A stretch of 35,995 nucleotides of DNA from Clostridia bacterium (GTDB taxonomy: Bacteria > Bacillota > Clostridia > Lachnospirales > Anaerotignaceae): NCBI GenBank assembly GCA_022651385.1, contig JALCQR010000016.1, positions 1-35,995 on the forward strand, written 5' to 3'. Made by a program: the position numbers and the translations under genes. Below are positions 6,991-17,964 of this stretch, in pieces (position 1 is the stretch's first letter; each line of letters starts with the position of its first letter). The notes under the pieces are model-generated. The model was given only the letters and a program-made list of their open reading frames with translations. It searched no databases and was not told the DNA's origin.

Positions 6991-7209
6991 TTATTTTTGC
7001 AACATGGAGTCAATCATATTGCTTATGCGGTCGCTGTCAAATTTTTCCTGAACTGCTTTTTTGGCAAATTCTTCTACTGTCATACCTTTTTGGGCAGCAA
7101 AACTTGACAGCTCCTGATAGTATTCCTTTTCAAAAGAAACAGTAATCTTTTTAACGGACTTTGCTGTTTTTTTTATTCCGTTTGCTGCTTTTTTTATTTT
7201 TTCAGCCAT
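6991..7209 (-). CDS. Small basic protein, ribbon-helix-helix-like
   Basis: The 72-residue product has a Lys-rich N terminus (MAEKIKKAANGIKKTAKSVK) followed by KITVSFEKEYYQELSSFAAQ and KGMTVEEFAKKAVQEKF. A beta-strand with alternating residues followed by two helices fits a ribbon-helix-helix fold of the CopG/Arc type, but no family is certain. GAGGTG about 8 bases upstream supports ATG 7209. The start overlaps the previous gene's end by 16 bases, so the two are translationally coupled. It might be a DNA-binding antitoxin-like protein, with the preceding gene as partner; that is only inference. Confidence 0.6.
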   Translation of the reverse strand: MAEKIKKAANGIKKTAKSVKKITVSFEKEYYQELSSFAAQKGMTVEEFAKKAVQEKFDSDRISNMIDSMLQK

Positions 7210-7454
7210 GCTTCAAACACCTCTGCCATATCACAATATCCGTTGCCTTTTAGTATGGACAATATATCTTCTTTGGTTCCGTCGGTTTCCTCAAACATGC
7301 CTTCGCTGCATTCATTTGTGTCAAGACACAGCAATATATGGTTTTCGCTTATGCTTATACCCAAAGCCGGTATTCCCGTGTCGGAAAAAATCAATGTGTT
7401 TTTTGCCTTGTCATGCCATGAATTTTTTAGCAGTATTTCTTTATTTATTTTCAT
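7194..7454 (-). CDS. Small hypothetical protein downstream of lgt
   Basis: This 86-residue acidic protein (MKINKEILLKNSWHDKAKNT) has no motif I recognise and no membrane segment. Its start overlaps the last codons of lgt by 14 bases and its end overlaps the next small gene by 16 bases. This stop/start overlap on both sides argues that it is a real coupled gene in the lgt operon. The start ATG at 7454 has only a weak GGCGCGG upstream, consistent with coupling. Function unknown. Confidence 0.6.
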   Translation of the reverse strand: MKINKEILLKNSWHDKAKNTLIFSDTGIPALGISISENHILLCLDTNECSEGMFEETDGTKEDILSILKGNGYCDMAEVFEAWLKK

Positions 7455-8316
7455 TTGCCGCGCCTGCTATTTTTGTACTTCGTTTCATAAGTATAATGTA
7501 AAATGCAATTCCGACAATTATTAGCACTATAGATACTACCTGCGAAACTGCAATTCCGGTATCAAAAAGTTTAAGCTGGTCGGTTCTGAGACCTTCCACA
7601 AAAAATCTTATAATTCCGTATCCAATCATATAAAGTGTACCTATCTGACCGTCAAATTTTTTGTGTTTTCTTAATATTATAAGGAATATAAACAGGCACA
7701 GATTTGGAAATGACTCGTAAAGAAATGTAGGCTGAACCTGAATATATTCTGTACCGTTTACGGTTATAACATGCGCAAGCACGGAAGGGGCTATGTTGGC
7801 AACTTGGTTTTTGAGATATCTCATTGCAAAAAGTCCGTTTGTATAGCCTCCGAAAGCCTCTCGGTTAAAAAAGTTTCCCCATCTGCCGAGTATCTGGCCC
7901 AGCAATACGCTCGGAAGCACTGTATCTGCTACGAGCCAAAAAGGTATTTTTCGCCTTTTTGAAAATATAATGCCGCATACTATTCCTGTTAAAACGCCCC
8001 CGTATATGGCAAGCCCGCCTTCGCGGATTGCAAATATTTTTAAAAGGTCAGTTTTGTAATTGTCCCATGAAAATATAACATAGTAAAGCCTTGCGCCTAT
8101 TACGGAAGCAATTATTCCGAAGGAAGCCAAATCTATATAGTCCTCTTTTTTCTGGCCGCTTCTTTCGGCCTCGTGCAAAACCAAAAGCGTGGCAAGCACA
8201 ATTCCTATGCCGATTATTGCACCGTACCAATAAATGTTGAAATTGCCGATTGAAAAAAGCACACGGCTTAAATGGTAGATTTTTATCCCAATATTGGGAA
8301 ACCATATCTCAGGCAT
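7441..8316 (-). CDS. lgt: Prolipoprotein diacylglyceryl transferase
   Basis: Lgt transfers diacylglycerol from phosphatidylglycerol to the lipobox cysteine of preprolipoproteins, the first step of lipoprotein maturation in the membrane. The 291-residue product has about seven hydrophobic segments. It shows the family motifs IYWYGAIIGIGIV, GARLYYVIFSWDNY, GGLAIYGGVLTGI (with the H/Y-GG region) and the Lgt signature GRWGNFFNREAFGG. The late motif QPTFLYESFPNL is also present. GGGGGAA sits before ATG 8316. It follows the M16 pair by 21 bases and overlaps the next small gene, so it belongs to their operon. A likely substrate in this window is the PstS lipoprotein. Confidence 0.96.
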   Translation of the reverse strand: MPEIWFPNIGIKIYHLSRVLFSIGNFNIYWYGAIIGIGIVLATLLVLHEAERSGQKKEDYIDLASFGIIASVIGARLYYVIFSWDNYKTDLLKIFAIREGGLAIYGGVLTGIVCGIIFSKRRKIPFWLVADTVLPSVLLGQILGRWGNFFNREAFGGYTNGLFAMRYLKNQVANIAPSVLAHVITVNGTEYIQVQPTFLYESFPNLCLFIFLIILRKHKKFDGQIGTLYMIGYGIIRFFVEGLRTDQLKLFDTGIAVSQVVSIVLIIVGIAFYIILMKRSTKIAGAANENK

Positions 8317-8337
8317 TTAATATTCCCCCCATAAATG

Positions 8338-9591
8338 CTACTCGACAACTGAAAGAACAGCATCTTCCCTTGAAAATGCGGTTTCCAGTATATCCTCTAC
8401 ATATTCCTTTGTAATTGTTATTATTGCTTCTTCGGCATCCCACATATCCGCCTTAAAATAAGAAAGTTCTGCCTGAGCCATGCACAGTGCATCTATACTG
8501 TTAAATCCGCGCAGAAATCTCCCCAGCATCATTTTTTTAAGACGCAGAAATTCACTGTCGCTTATTCCCTTATATAGTATCCTCTCGGCTTCATCTATTA
8601 TCATGTTTGATATTAGAATTGCCTGACGGCTTTTGCCGGTTATAATGCCTGTACAAAAATCTTTTGAAAACATAAGATTCCATCCAAGAGGTTCAAAAAG
8701 CATCATTTTCATAAAAAGTTTTGAGTATAAAGCCGAACCTGTGCCGGCTATAAGCTCAAAAGCCATTCTGAAAGCATATGTGCTTTTAAGCCCCGGAGTA
8801 AAATCACGGTAATGAAAACCAAGACTGAACACCGGCTCATTTACGCCCATACGCTCCTTTATAAAATCTCCGGCACGGCGTTTTTCGTCAGACGGATAAT
8901 ACTTTATTGCTGTCGGATTTGTTGGAAAAGTTATGCTTTCAGCAATTTCTGCCACTTTTTTGGGTGATATGTCGCCTGTACAGATTATTGACATATTTGA
9001 AGCTGTATAAAAACTTTTAAAACAGTTATATAAAATTTCAGGCGTAATTTTCTCAAGGGAATTTTCTGTACCGGCGATATTAACTTTTAAAGGTTTTTTC
9101 CGGTACATAACTTTAAGCATGTTATAATAAACTCTCCAATTGGCCTGGTCATTGCACATAGCTATTTCTCTTTTGATTATTTCTCTTTCGCTTTTAATGC
9201 CTTCGTCATCGAAATATGGCTCGGATACCATTTTAAGCAGCCTTTTTAAGTTATCATAAAAATTGTTGCTGCATGAAAAATAATATGCCGTACGTCTATG
9301 GTCGGTAAAAGCATTGCAGTAAGCTCCGGATGAAGAAAATTCCGAAAAGAAACTGTGCTCTTTTTTTTCAAACATCCTGTGTTCAATAAAATGTGCCGTT
9401 CCGGAAGGTGAAAGATACATATTGCCTTCTGACGAAAAAGCTATATCCGCTGAACCGTAATCAACCACAACACATGCCTGTGATGTTTTAAACCCATTTC
9501 TTGGAATTATATAACATTTGGTACCAGATGACAATGTATAATCAAAAAATTCGGTATTGCTAAGCTCTGATTTTTTCATTTCAAGATACAT
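8338..9591 (-). CDS. ymfH: M16 family zinc peptidase, YmfH-like (active subunit)
   Basis: The 417-residue protein carries the inverted zinc motif HxxEH in SGTAHFIEHRMFEKKEHSFF (His at about 67 and 71, Glu at about 70). The distal Glu lies in KSEREIIKREIAM, and the AFTDHRRTAYYF substrate region follows. These define an active M16 (pitrilysin/processing peptidase) subunit. The start is ATG 9591 because AAGGAG lies 8 bases before it; GTG 9600, three codons earlier, would abut that site. The next upstream gene encodes a second M16 protein without the zinc motif, the usual YmfF/YmfH arrangement in Firmicutes. NCBI naming links these to EF-P modification (as YfmF/YfmH), but their true substrate is unknown. 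Confidence 0.9.
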   Translation of the reverse strand: MYLEMKKSELSNTEFFDYTLSSGTKCYIIPRNGFKTSQACVVVDYGSADIAFSSEGNMYLSPSGTAHFIEHRMFEKKEHSFFSEFSSSGAYCNAFTDHRRTAYYFSCSNNFYDNLKRLLKMVSEPYFDDEGIKSEREIIKREIAMCNDQANWRVYYNMLKVMYRKKPLKVNIAGTENSLEKITPEILYNCFKSFYTASNMSIICTGDISPKKVAEIAESITFPTNPTAIKYYPSDEKRRAGDFIKERMGVNEPVFSLGFHYRDFTPGLKSTYAFRMAFELIAGTGSALYSKLFMKMMLFEPLGWNLMFSKDFCTGIITGKSRQAILISNMIIDEAERILYKGISDSEFLRLKKMMLGRFLRGFNSIDALCMAQAELSYFKADMWDAEEAIITITKEYVEDILETAFSREDAVLSVVE

Positions 9592-9606
9592 CTGTTTCAC
9601 TCCTTT

Positions 9607-10854
9607 TTATCTGCCTTCGAGAAAAAAAGTAAGACGTTTTTTTACATTTGAGGCTGTTTGAGATATTTTGTTTTTAGGTATATCATCTATATTTTTAACA
9701 AAAGACTCGGGACTTTCGTTTAAGTCCATAATGCGGCAGGCGTACAAAAATCCGCTCAAGCCGTCCATACTGTCTGAAAGTGTAAGATAATGCTGTGAAA
9801 GCGAGTTTTTGGCTTTTTCCACAATGTCGTCCGATAAACTGCCGGACATGATATCGGATAAAGTTTTGTCAATAGCTTCTTCGGTTTTTAAAAACTCACT
9901 TTTTTCTATGCCGCACTGTATAATAAATGCCGAGCTGTTTATATAAAGTTTTGAGGATATGCTGTAGCAGAGGCCTTTTTCTTCACGGACATTTTTAAAA
10001 AGCATAGAATCGGAACAGCCTCCAAGAATTTCATTAAACAGCAGCATACTATAAATGTCAGCATTTGAAAAAGTATATCCTATGCAAAGCTGGCTTTGTT
10101 CCATATCGCTTTTTTTGACTATGCTTTTGCTTTCATCACTTGAAAATTCAAGGTTTTCCCAAGATGAAATTTTACTTTGTGTTCCCGGAAATATAAAGTT
10201 TTTAAGAAATATTTCCTTAACTTTTTTTTCATCATGCGGCCCGGAATAATATATATCGCATGGGAATGAGCATACGGTTCTTTTGTAAAAATTATAAAGA
10301 GATGAGCTTGTTATTTCTTTTATTTCGTTTTCATATCCCAAAGGGCACATGCCGAATGCGGAGTTCTTTTTTGAGCATTTTGATATTTCTTCCTCACATC
10401 GGCTTAAAGCGTAAAAAGCTTTGTCATCATTTGCGGTACGAAGATTTTTAACAGCAGCATTTTTGCTTGAAGCTGTGAGCTTTTCGGAGAACACGCCGTT
10501 TTTTACACATGGGTCAAAAAGCACACAGCATATAAATTTGACTGCCTTTTGAAGCTCGCTTATGCCTCCGGAAAATTCAAAATACAGTGCCAGTACCTGC
10601 GACGAGCCTTTTTTGAAAGTATAAATATCAAACACAGCGCCGTACATCTCCTGCAATCGGCGATTTATTGAGCTTACGGAAGGAAAACGATTGCAGCCGC
10701 TTTTAAGCGCGTTTGAAAGCACGTTCATTTTTGACGTGCATTTTTGAGCTGAGGGTACAGTAAAAAAAAGTGAAATGGATGATGTTGTAAATTTATCAGT
10801 CTTTAATATATTAAGGGTATAAGAATTATTGAAAAAAGTTTTTAAGCCGTCCAT
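9607..10854 (-). CDS. ymfF: M16 family protein, YmfF-like (zinc-free subunit)
   Basis: The 415-residue product has the M16 fold pattern: SSISLFFTVPSA, SSINRRLQEMYGAVFDIYTF, and late in the protein LFNEILGGCSDSMLFKNVRE followed by EKGLCYSISSKLYI. The position of the zinc motif reads NALKSGCNRF, so HxxEH is absent. Such catalytically dead members pair with an active subunit, here the adjacent YmfH-like protein 15 bases downstream. The LxGxxxSxLFxxVREExGLxYSISS motif is typical of the second M16 domain. AAGGAGAGG precedes the ATG. The operon then runs on into lgt. Confidence 0.88.
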   Translation of the reverse strand: MDGLKTFFNNSYTLNILKTDKFTTSSISLFFTVPSAQKCTSKMNVLSNALKSGCNRFPSVSSINRRLQEMYGAVFDIYTFKKGSSQVLALYFEFSGGISELQKAVKFICCVLFDPCVKNGVFSEKLTASSKNAAVKNLRTANDDKAFYALSRCEEEISKCSKKNSAFGMCPLGYENEIKEITSSSLYNFYKRTVCSFPCDIYYSGPHDEKKVKEIFLKNFIFPGTQSKISSWENLEFSSDESKSIVKKSDMEQSQLCIGYTFSNADIYSMLLFNEILGGCSDSMLFKNVREEKGLCYSISSKLYINSSAFIIQCGIEKSEFLKTEEAIDKTLSDIMSGSLSDDIVEKAKNSLSQHYLTLSDSMDGLSGFLYACRIMDLNESPESFVKNIDDIPKNKISQTASNVKKRLTFFLEGR

Positions 10855-11057
10855 AAAAAAACCACCTCTCCTTTTGAGATAGTATGGTTATTGAAGGCGG
10901 AAAAAATACCAAAAAAATGACAGTTCTAAAATGATATAAGGCTGCAGAATATAAATGTTTTTGTTTTTTACAGTTTCTTAAAAGCAGCAGTTTCAAAAAG
11001 CAATGCAGTACAACTACAAGTTTTGTTTTACAAAGCTTAAATACATTCAGAAAAATA

Positions 11058-11080
11058 GGGCGCAGACAAAGTCTACACCC
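11058..11080 (-). terminator. Rho-independent terminator after the DUF4364 gene
   Basis: On the minus strand GGTGTAGAC pairs with GTCTGCGCC (two G-U pairs) around a TTT loop and is followed by CTATTTTTC. It lies 32 bases past the DUF4364 stop. The remaining gap to ymfF (11081-11111 and 10855-11057) holds no gene that I can see; the ymfF promoter must be there. Confidence 0.7.
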
Positions 11081-11111
11081 TAAAAAGTCTCAAAATACTA
11101 TCTAAAAAAAT

Positions 11112-11639
11112 TTATTCTTTTATTATTGCCTGATATATTGTTGAACAGATATTATTTATGTTTCTTTTCCAGTTATTACATATAAGCTGAGCCTGGCTTT
11201 TTGTGGGAACAACCACGTCAAGTTCCATAATTTGATTTCCGTCAAGGCCGCATACGGCGCATTTTACAAGATATTCGCCGTTTATTTCAGGAAAATAATT
11301 TGCTGAAGTTTCATATTCGCTTCTTATACGCTGTTTGTTGTTTAGTATATATTCGTTGGCTGCGCTTTTAAGCCACTCTGTTATGCGGTTGTGGAAAAGA
11401 CTGAGCACACCGGAGCCCTCATGAGTTATACTGTATCTCGTTGTGCTTTTTTCGTTAAATGCTTCTATGTATCCTGAGTCTGTCAGCTGTGACAGGGCCT
11501 GCTGTACGTTTATATAGTCCATTATATTTCTCTCCATGGCAAATTGGCTGATGTCATTATTTGAAAGAGCCACATCCATTTTGTCAAGCAAATATAATAT
11601 TATCAATTTATTTTCAGCCAGCTTATTATCATCAGCCAC
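11112..11639 (-). CDS. DUF4364 family protein (winged-helix-like)
   Basis: From GTG 11639 the protein is 175 residues: MADDNKLAENKLIILYLLDK then MDVALSNNDISQFAMERNIM. This is the characteristic start of the DUF4364 family, with a winged-helix-like N-terminal region (NDISQFAM, VQQALSQLTDSGYIEAF, TRYSITHEGSGVL). DUF4364 proteins are common in Clostridia and function is unproven; a transcriptional regulator is a reasonable guess. I chose GTG 11639 because GGGAGG lies 8 bases upstream; an in-frame ATG at 11666 would place this site inside the gene. It is followed by its own terminator. Confidence 0.85.
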   Translation of the reverse strand: MADDNKLAENKLIILYLLDKMDVALSNNDISQFAMERNIMDYINVQQALSQLTDSGYIEAFNEKSTTRYSITHEGSGVLSLFHNRITEWLKSAANEYILNNKQRIRSEYETSANYFPEINGEYLVKCAVCGLDGNQIMELDVVVPTKSQAQLICNNWKRNINNICSTIYQAIIKE

Positions 11640-11768
11640 TTTCTTTTCCTCCCCCATAAAGCGCATTCTGTATTATACAATAAATTTTACCATTTCTCAA
11701 TAAATTTTGACATATTTTTTTAATAATTATATACTTTTATATTTATGTTTTATCTGAACCGGCTTTTT

Positions 11769-12689
11769 TTATTTTTTACATAAACTTCCCTGCCTGAAAG
11801 ACGTTTCAGACATTCTTTTGTGTATCGAATTTAATACATCTCTTTTGTTAAGACTCCACTTGGGGGCTATGAGCAAGTCTTTTGGTCCGTCTCCGGTAAG
11901 ACGGTGTATCACTATATTTTCGGGAACATACGAAAGAGCTGTTAAAACAAGGTCAATGTATTCATCTTTTTCAAGAATATGAAAATGTGTCGAGTTATAT
12001 ATTTCTTCAAGGGGAGTGTCTTTAAGCACATGAAGAAGCTGTATCTTTATTCCTTTTATTTCGCATGACACGGCATATTTTACAGAATTTACCATATCGT
12101 CCATATTTTCTCCCGGAAGGCCGAAAATTATATGACAAACTGTGTCAAGACCTGCTTCATTAAGCAATTTTACAGCTTTTTTAAATACTTCGTTTTTGTA
12201 GCCTCTGTTTATAAAATCAGCTGTTTTTTCATTTGATGTTTGAAGCCCCAACTCGACACATACGTAACTTTTTTGAGAAAAATCAGACAAAAGTTTTATT
12301 ACTTTTTCATCAATACAATCGGGCCTTGTGGCTATTGAAATACCCTCAATGCCTTTACATGACAAAGCCTCCGTATATTTTTTACGCAAAACTTCTATTG
12401 GGGCGTAAGTATTTGTAAATGCCTGAAAATACGCAATAAAACCACAATTTTGCCATTTTTTGCTGATAAGATTTTTTTGCTGTTCTATTTGCTGTGTTAT
12501 AGACAGTTGTCTTTCACCTGCAAAATCACCGCTTCCTTTTGCACTGCAAAAAATACATCCTTTTGCACTGATTTTTCCAGTGCGATTAGGGCATGAAAAG
12601 CCTGCATCAAGTGAAAGTTTTACCATTTTTTTGCCGAACAAACTGCGGTAATAATCATTGAGAGAGTTGTAGAGGCCCTGATTTTTCAA
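11769..12689 (-). CDS. TIGR01212-type radical SAM protein (YtqA-like)
   Basis: The 306-residue protein has the radical SAM cluster cysteines in AGFSCPNRTGKISAKGCIFC: Cys33, Cys45 and Cys48, with the long first gap typical of the Elp3-like/TIGR01212 subfamily. Later motifs fit the TIM barrel: EGISIATRPDCIDEKVIKLL, YVCVELGLQTSNEKTADFIN, and HIIFGLPGENMDDMVNSVKY. TIGR01212 proteins are widespread in Firmicutes and the reaction is unknown. The start is TTG 12689, with AAGGATG 8 bases before it; there is no better ATG in frame. A 28-bp palindrome lies 18 bases upstream of the start, at the probable promoter, so expression may be controlled by a dimeric regulator. Confidence 0.9.
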   Translation of the reverse strand: MKNQGLYNSLNDYYRSLFGKKMVKLSLDAGFSCPNRTGKISAKGCIFCSAKGSGDFAGERQLSITQQIEQQKNLISKKWQNCGFIAYFQAFTNTYAPIEVLRKKYTEALSCKGIEGISIATRPDCIDEKVIKLLSDFSQKSYVCVELGLQTSNEKTADFINRGYKNEVFKKAVKLLNEAGLDTVCHIIFGLPGENMDDMVNSVKYAVSCEIKGIKIQLLHVLKDTPLEEIYNSTHFHILEKDEYIDLVLTALSYVPENIVIHRLTGDGPKDLLIAPKWSLNKRDVLNSIHKRMSETSFRQGSLCKK

Positions 12690-12706
12690 TGTTTTTTCAT
12701 CCTTTC

Positions 12707-12734
12707 AAATATCTAATGTATACATTAGATATTT
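12707..12734. promoter_or_regulatory. 28-bp perfect palindrome, candidate operator
   Basis: The left half AAATATCTAATGTA is followed at once by its exact reverse complement, giving 28 bases of perfect two-fold symmetry with no loop. It lies between the divergent radical SAM gene and gdhA, much closer to the former (18 bases from its start). There is no T-run characteristic of a terminator beyond the A+T-rich ends. A dimeric repressor site is the simplest reading; the protein is unknown. Confidence 0.65.
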
Positions 12735-12818
12735 TTGAACATATATATTGAATTTTTTTAATAAATAAATTATTACCTATAAAATATATCAAAAATTTTA
12801 TAAATTTGCAAAAAAGTG

Positions 12819-12847
12819 TTGAATATAAAAAATAAAAAGTTTATAAT
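12819..12847 (+). promoter_or_regulatory. Probable gdhA promoter
   Basis: TTGAAT (12819-12824), 17 bases, then TATAAT (12842-12847), about 77 bases before the gdhA start. A second TATAAT at 12866-12871 has no clear -35 partner. Confidence 0.6.
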
Positions 12848-12870
12848 CAATTACTGTAAAAAATATATAA

Positions 12871-14256
<1,386 letters not shown>

Positions 14257-14346
14257 TTTAATATAATATAAATAAATTAAAATAAAAGCGGGGCGGGCTT
14301 GCTTTTGAGCAGGTCTGTTTTGTTTTTTTTAATTTTTATATAAAAA

Positions 14347-14370
14347 ACAGACGGATAAAATTCCGTCTGT
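14347..14370. terminator. Bidirectional terminator between gdhA and groEL
   Basis: ACAGACGGA (14347-14355) pairs perfectly with TCCGTCTGT (14362-14370) around a 6-base loop. The + side is followed by TCTTTTTGTT. The minus side runs into TTTTTTATA, so the hairpin can end both gdhA and the convergent groESL transcript. Confidence 0.88.
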
Positions 14371-14498
14371 TCTTTTTGTTGGGCTGTTTCTTTTTTAAGA
14401 AGGGATAGCTTTATTTAGCTTTATTGTTTATTAATATTATAATCATATATTGTGTATGTTATATAAACACTTTGTAAACAAAATTTAAACTTTTTTGA

Positions 14499-16130
<1,632 letters not shown>

Positions 16131-16170
16131 TTATATTACCTCCTATAATAATGTTTTCAAATCAAATATA

Positions 16171-16458
16171 TCAGTCTTCGACAATGGCAAGAATGTCGCC
16201 TTGTTTTATGATAATATATGTCTCATTGTCAAATTTGATTTCGGTTCCCGAATATTTTGAATATATAATTTTATCGCCGGGCTTTACATTCATTTTAACT
16301 TCTTTGCCGTCTACCATTCCGCCGGGACCTACTGATATTACTTCGGCTTCCTGTGGTTTTTCTTTGCTTTGTGTTGGGAGAACAATTCCTGATTTTGTTT
16401 TTTCTTCAGCTTCCATTTGTTTAATAACTACTTTATCTCCTAATGGTACAAGTTTCAT
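16171..16458 (-). CDS. groES: Co-chaperonin GroES (10 kDa)
   Basis: GroES is the heptameric lid of GroEL. From ATG 16458 the product is 95 residues: MKLVPLGDKVVIKQMEAEEK, then KTKSGIVLPTQSKEKPQEAE with the mobile loop, VISVGPGG, and KPGDKIIYSKYSGTEIKFDN. AAGGAGG lies 8 bases before the ATG. A longer in-frame start at 16518 would overlap the CIRCE operator and is rejected. First gene of groESL. Confidence 0.98.
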   Translation of the reverse strand: MKLVPLGDKVVIKQMEAEEKTKSGIVLPTQSKEKPQEAEVISVGPGGMVDGKEVKMNVKPGDKIIYSKYSGTEIKFDNETYIIIKQGDILAIVED

Positions 16459-16511
16459 TAAAAAAACCTCCTTATGAATTAAATCTATGAGCGATTTATT
16501 TGTTTTGATTA

Positions 16512-16538
16512 TTAGCACTCACTCAAACTGAGTGCTAA
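16512..16538. promoter_or_regulatory. CIRCE operator (HrcA-binding site)
   Basis: TTAGCACTC, nine bases, GAGTGCTAA: an exact match to the CIRCE consensus. It lies between the groES promoter and start codon. HrcA binds this to repress heat-shock genes; hrcA itself is not in the window. Confidence 0.98.
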
Positions 16539-16550
16539 CTGATACTCTTA

Positions 16551-16579
16551 ATATTATCCATATACGTTTTTTTATGCAA
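16551..16579 (-). promoter_or_regulatory. groESL sigma-A promoter
   Basis: On the minus strand TTGCAT (16579-16574), 17 bases, then TAATAT (16556-16551), directly upstream of CIRCE. The rest of the 350-base gap up to the SDR gene (16580-16808) is A+T-rich, and I see no gene or clear structure in it beyond the SDR ribosome binding site. Confidence 0.75.
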
Positions 16580-16808
16580 ACTGCCTAATTTTGAAATATA
16601 ATGAAATATATGGAATATATGCATAAAAATATTTAATTATCTCGCTGTATCTTTTATTTTCTGTGTATTTCTTTGATTTTTAGTTATTTGGCTTTTAAAT
16701 ATGTAAATTGGTGCTTTTAAGAGATGAAAAATATTGTAAAAACCAATGTTTTGTGGTAATTTTTATTTGCGAAGAAATTTATTTAAAGTGTGTGAAGGAG
16801 GAATAGCA

Positions 16809-17582
16809 ATGGAAATATCTTTTAATGGAAAGACCGCTGTTGTTACGGGAGCTTCAGAAGGAATCGGATATGCCGCTGCCGAACTTTTCGGAAAGCTTGG
16901 GGCAAATGTTGCCATATGTGCAAGAAATATTGACAAGCTTGAAAATGCAAAAGCCCAATTGGAAAAGCAGGGCATAAAAGTTTATATACAAAGTGTTGAT
17001 GTTGCAAAAATGGACCAGCTTATGGATTTTGCAGATAATGTTGAAAAGGAATTTGGAAGAATTGACATAATTGTAAATAACGCAGGATATATGCCTTTTA
17101 CACTGCTTAAAGATACATCTGAGCAAATGTGGGATACGGTAATTGACACTAATCTTAAATCGGTTTTTGTGGGCGGAAAAATTGCCTATGAAAAAATGAA
17201 AGATAACGGCGGAGTTGTAATAAACGCTTCCTCTTTTGCAAGCGTTATACCGTCTGTTGGGTACACGGCATATGCTGCGGCAAAGGCCGGTGTAAGCAGC
17301 CTTACTAAAACGATGGCATCGGAACTTGCCCCATATAAAATAAGGGTTTTAGGCTATATACCTGGGCTTATTGATACTGCTCTTACAAAGAAATCACAGA
17401 AAATGAACGGAGACAAACTTCTTGAGCCTATTTCAATGAGAAGGTTTGGCACTCCGGAGGATGTGGCAAAAGTAATTGTGTTTATGGCGTCGGACTTGGC
17501 AGGGTATATGTCAGGCACATGTGTCGAGATAACAGGGGGAAAATTTGCTACTCAAAATCCTATGAAGGCATGGAATATCTGA
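16809..17582 (+). CDS. SDR family oxidoreductase (FabG-like)
   Basis: The 257-residue protein is a classical short-chain dehydrogenase/reductase. It shows the NAD(P)-binding TGASEGIG near residue 13, the NNAG motif, and the catalytic Ser-Tyr-Lys in INASSFASVIPSVGYTAYAA followed by AAKAGV. The C-terminal SDLAGYMSGTCVEITGG is typical. The Arg in ICARN after strand 2 suggests NADP preference. Substrate is unknown; it could be a 3-oxoacyl reductase, a sugar or a polyol dehydrogenase. ATG 16809 follows GAAGGAGGA by about 7 bases; an earlier frame opening is rejected. It stands alone. Confidence 0.9.
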   Translation: MEISFNGKTAVVTGASEGIGYAAAELFGKLGANVAICARNIDKLENAKAQLEKQGIKVYIQSVDVAKMDQLMDFADNVEKEFGRIDIIVNNAGYMPFTLLKDTSEQMWDTVIDTNLKSVFVGGKIAYEKMKDNGGVVINASSFASVIPSVGYTAYAAAKAGVSSLTKTMASELAPYKIRVLGYIPGLIDTALTKKSQKMNGDKLLEPISMRRFGTPEDVAKVIVFMASDLAGYMSGTCVEITGGKFATQNPMKAWNI

Positions 17583-17607
17583 GTTATAATAAACAAATTA
17601 AGACCTT

Positions 17608-17742
17608 GAGACTCTGTCCCAAACCCTGCCAGCCTTTAAAAAGGCTTGAGCTAAACTTTGATAGGCTTCGCCCAAGTAATTACTATTGTGCAGAATCATT
17701 TTTAAAGGGTCAGGGGAGCTTTTTGCAAGTGAAAAAGCTCCC
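17608..17742. repeat. Mosaic intergenic repeat, copy B, with terminator-like hairpin
   Basis: The 382-base gap 17583-17964 begins with a copy of a dispersed repeat. The right module (17697-17742, 46 bases) is 45/46 identical to 34125-34170 and contains GGGAGCTTTTT/AAAAAGCTCCC around GCAAGTG. The middle module (17651-17692) matches 33938-33979 in inverted orientation at 38 of 42 positions. The left part contains TCCCAAACCCT, found inverted in the hairpin element at 6794-6804, and an AGCCTTTAAAAAGGCTT hairpin. The 11-bp stem lacks a strong T-run on the + side, so it may or may not terminate the SDR transcript. Confidence 0.8.
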
Positions 17743-17869
17743 TAAACTTATATCTTTTATGCAATTTTATTTTTGATATAGTTTTTTCTACTCGATGAGC
17801 ATGGCATCTAAACAGTGTCATGCTTTATTTTTGCTTATTTTTTTTAGCTGGATTGTAAAAATAATGTAT

Positions 17870-17946
17870 TTTACATACGTTTTACTTGACTATGATTACG
17901 TATTTAACACAGCCGCCATATACTAATACTCGTACATGAGAGTACG
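17870..17946 (+). promoter_or_regulatory. Candidate Pho-box promoter of the pst operon
   Basis: TTTACA (17870), TTTACT (17881) and TTTAAC (17903) fall on an 11-base spacing with one weak unit between. This resembles the repeated TT(A/T)ACA-type Pho box of Firmicutes. A TATACT at 17919-17924 could be the -10, with no good -35, as expected for an activated promoter. A small hairpin CGTAC/GTACG (17931-17946) precedes the ribosome binding site. The regulator is not proven. Confidence 0.4.
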
Positions 17947-17964
17947 TTGAAAGGAGATTAAAAA

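Noticed and set aside
8089-8099. 11-base match between spacer 1 (reverse complement) and lgt
   Set aside because: The match breaks after 11 bases on one side; such short matches are expected by chance in 36 kb.
16459-16518. Longer groES with start at 16518
   Set aside because: It would run through the CIRCE operator; ATG 16458 has an ideal ribosome binding site and matches the GroES start.
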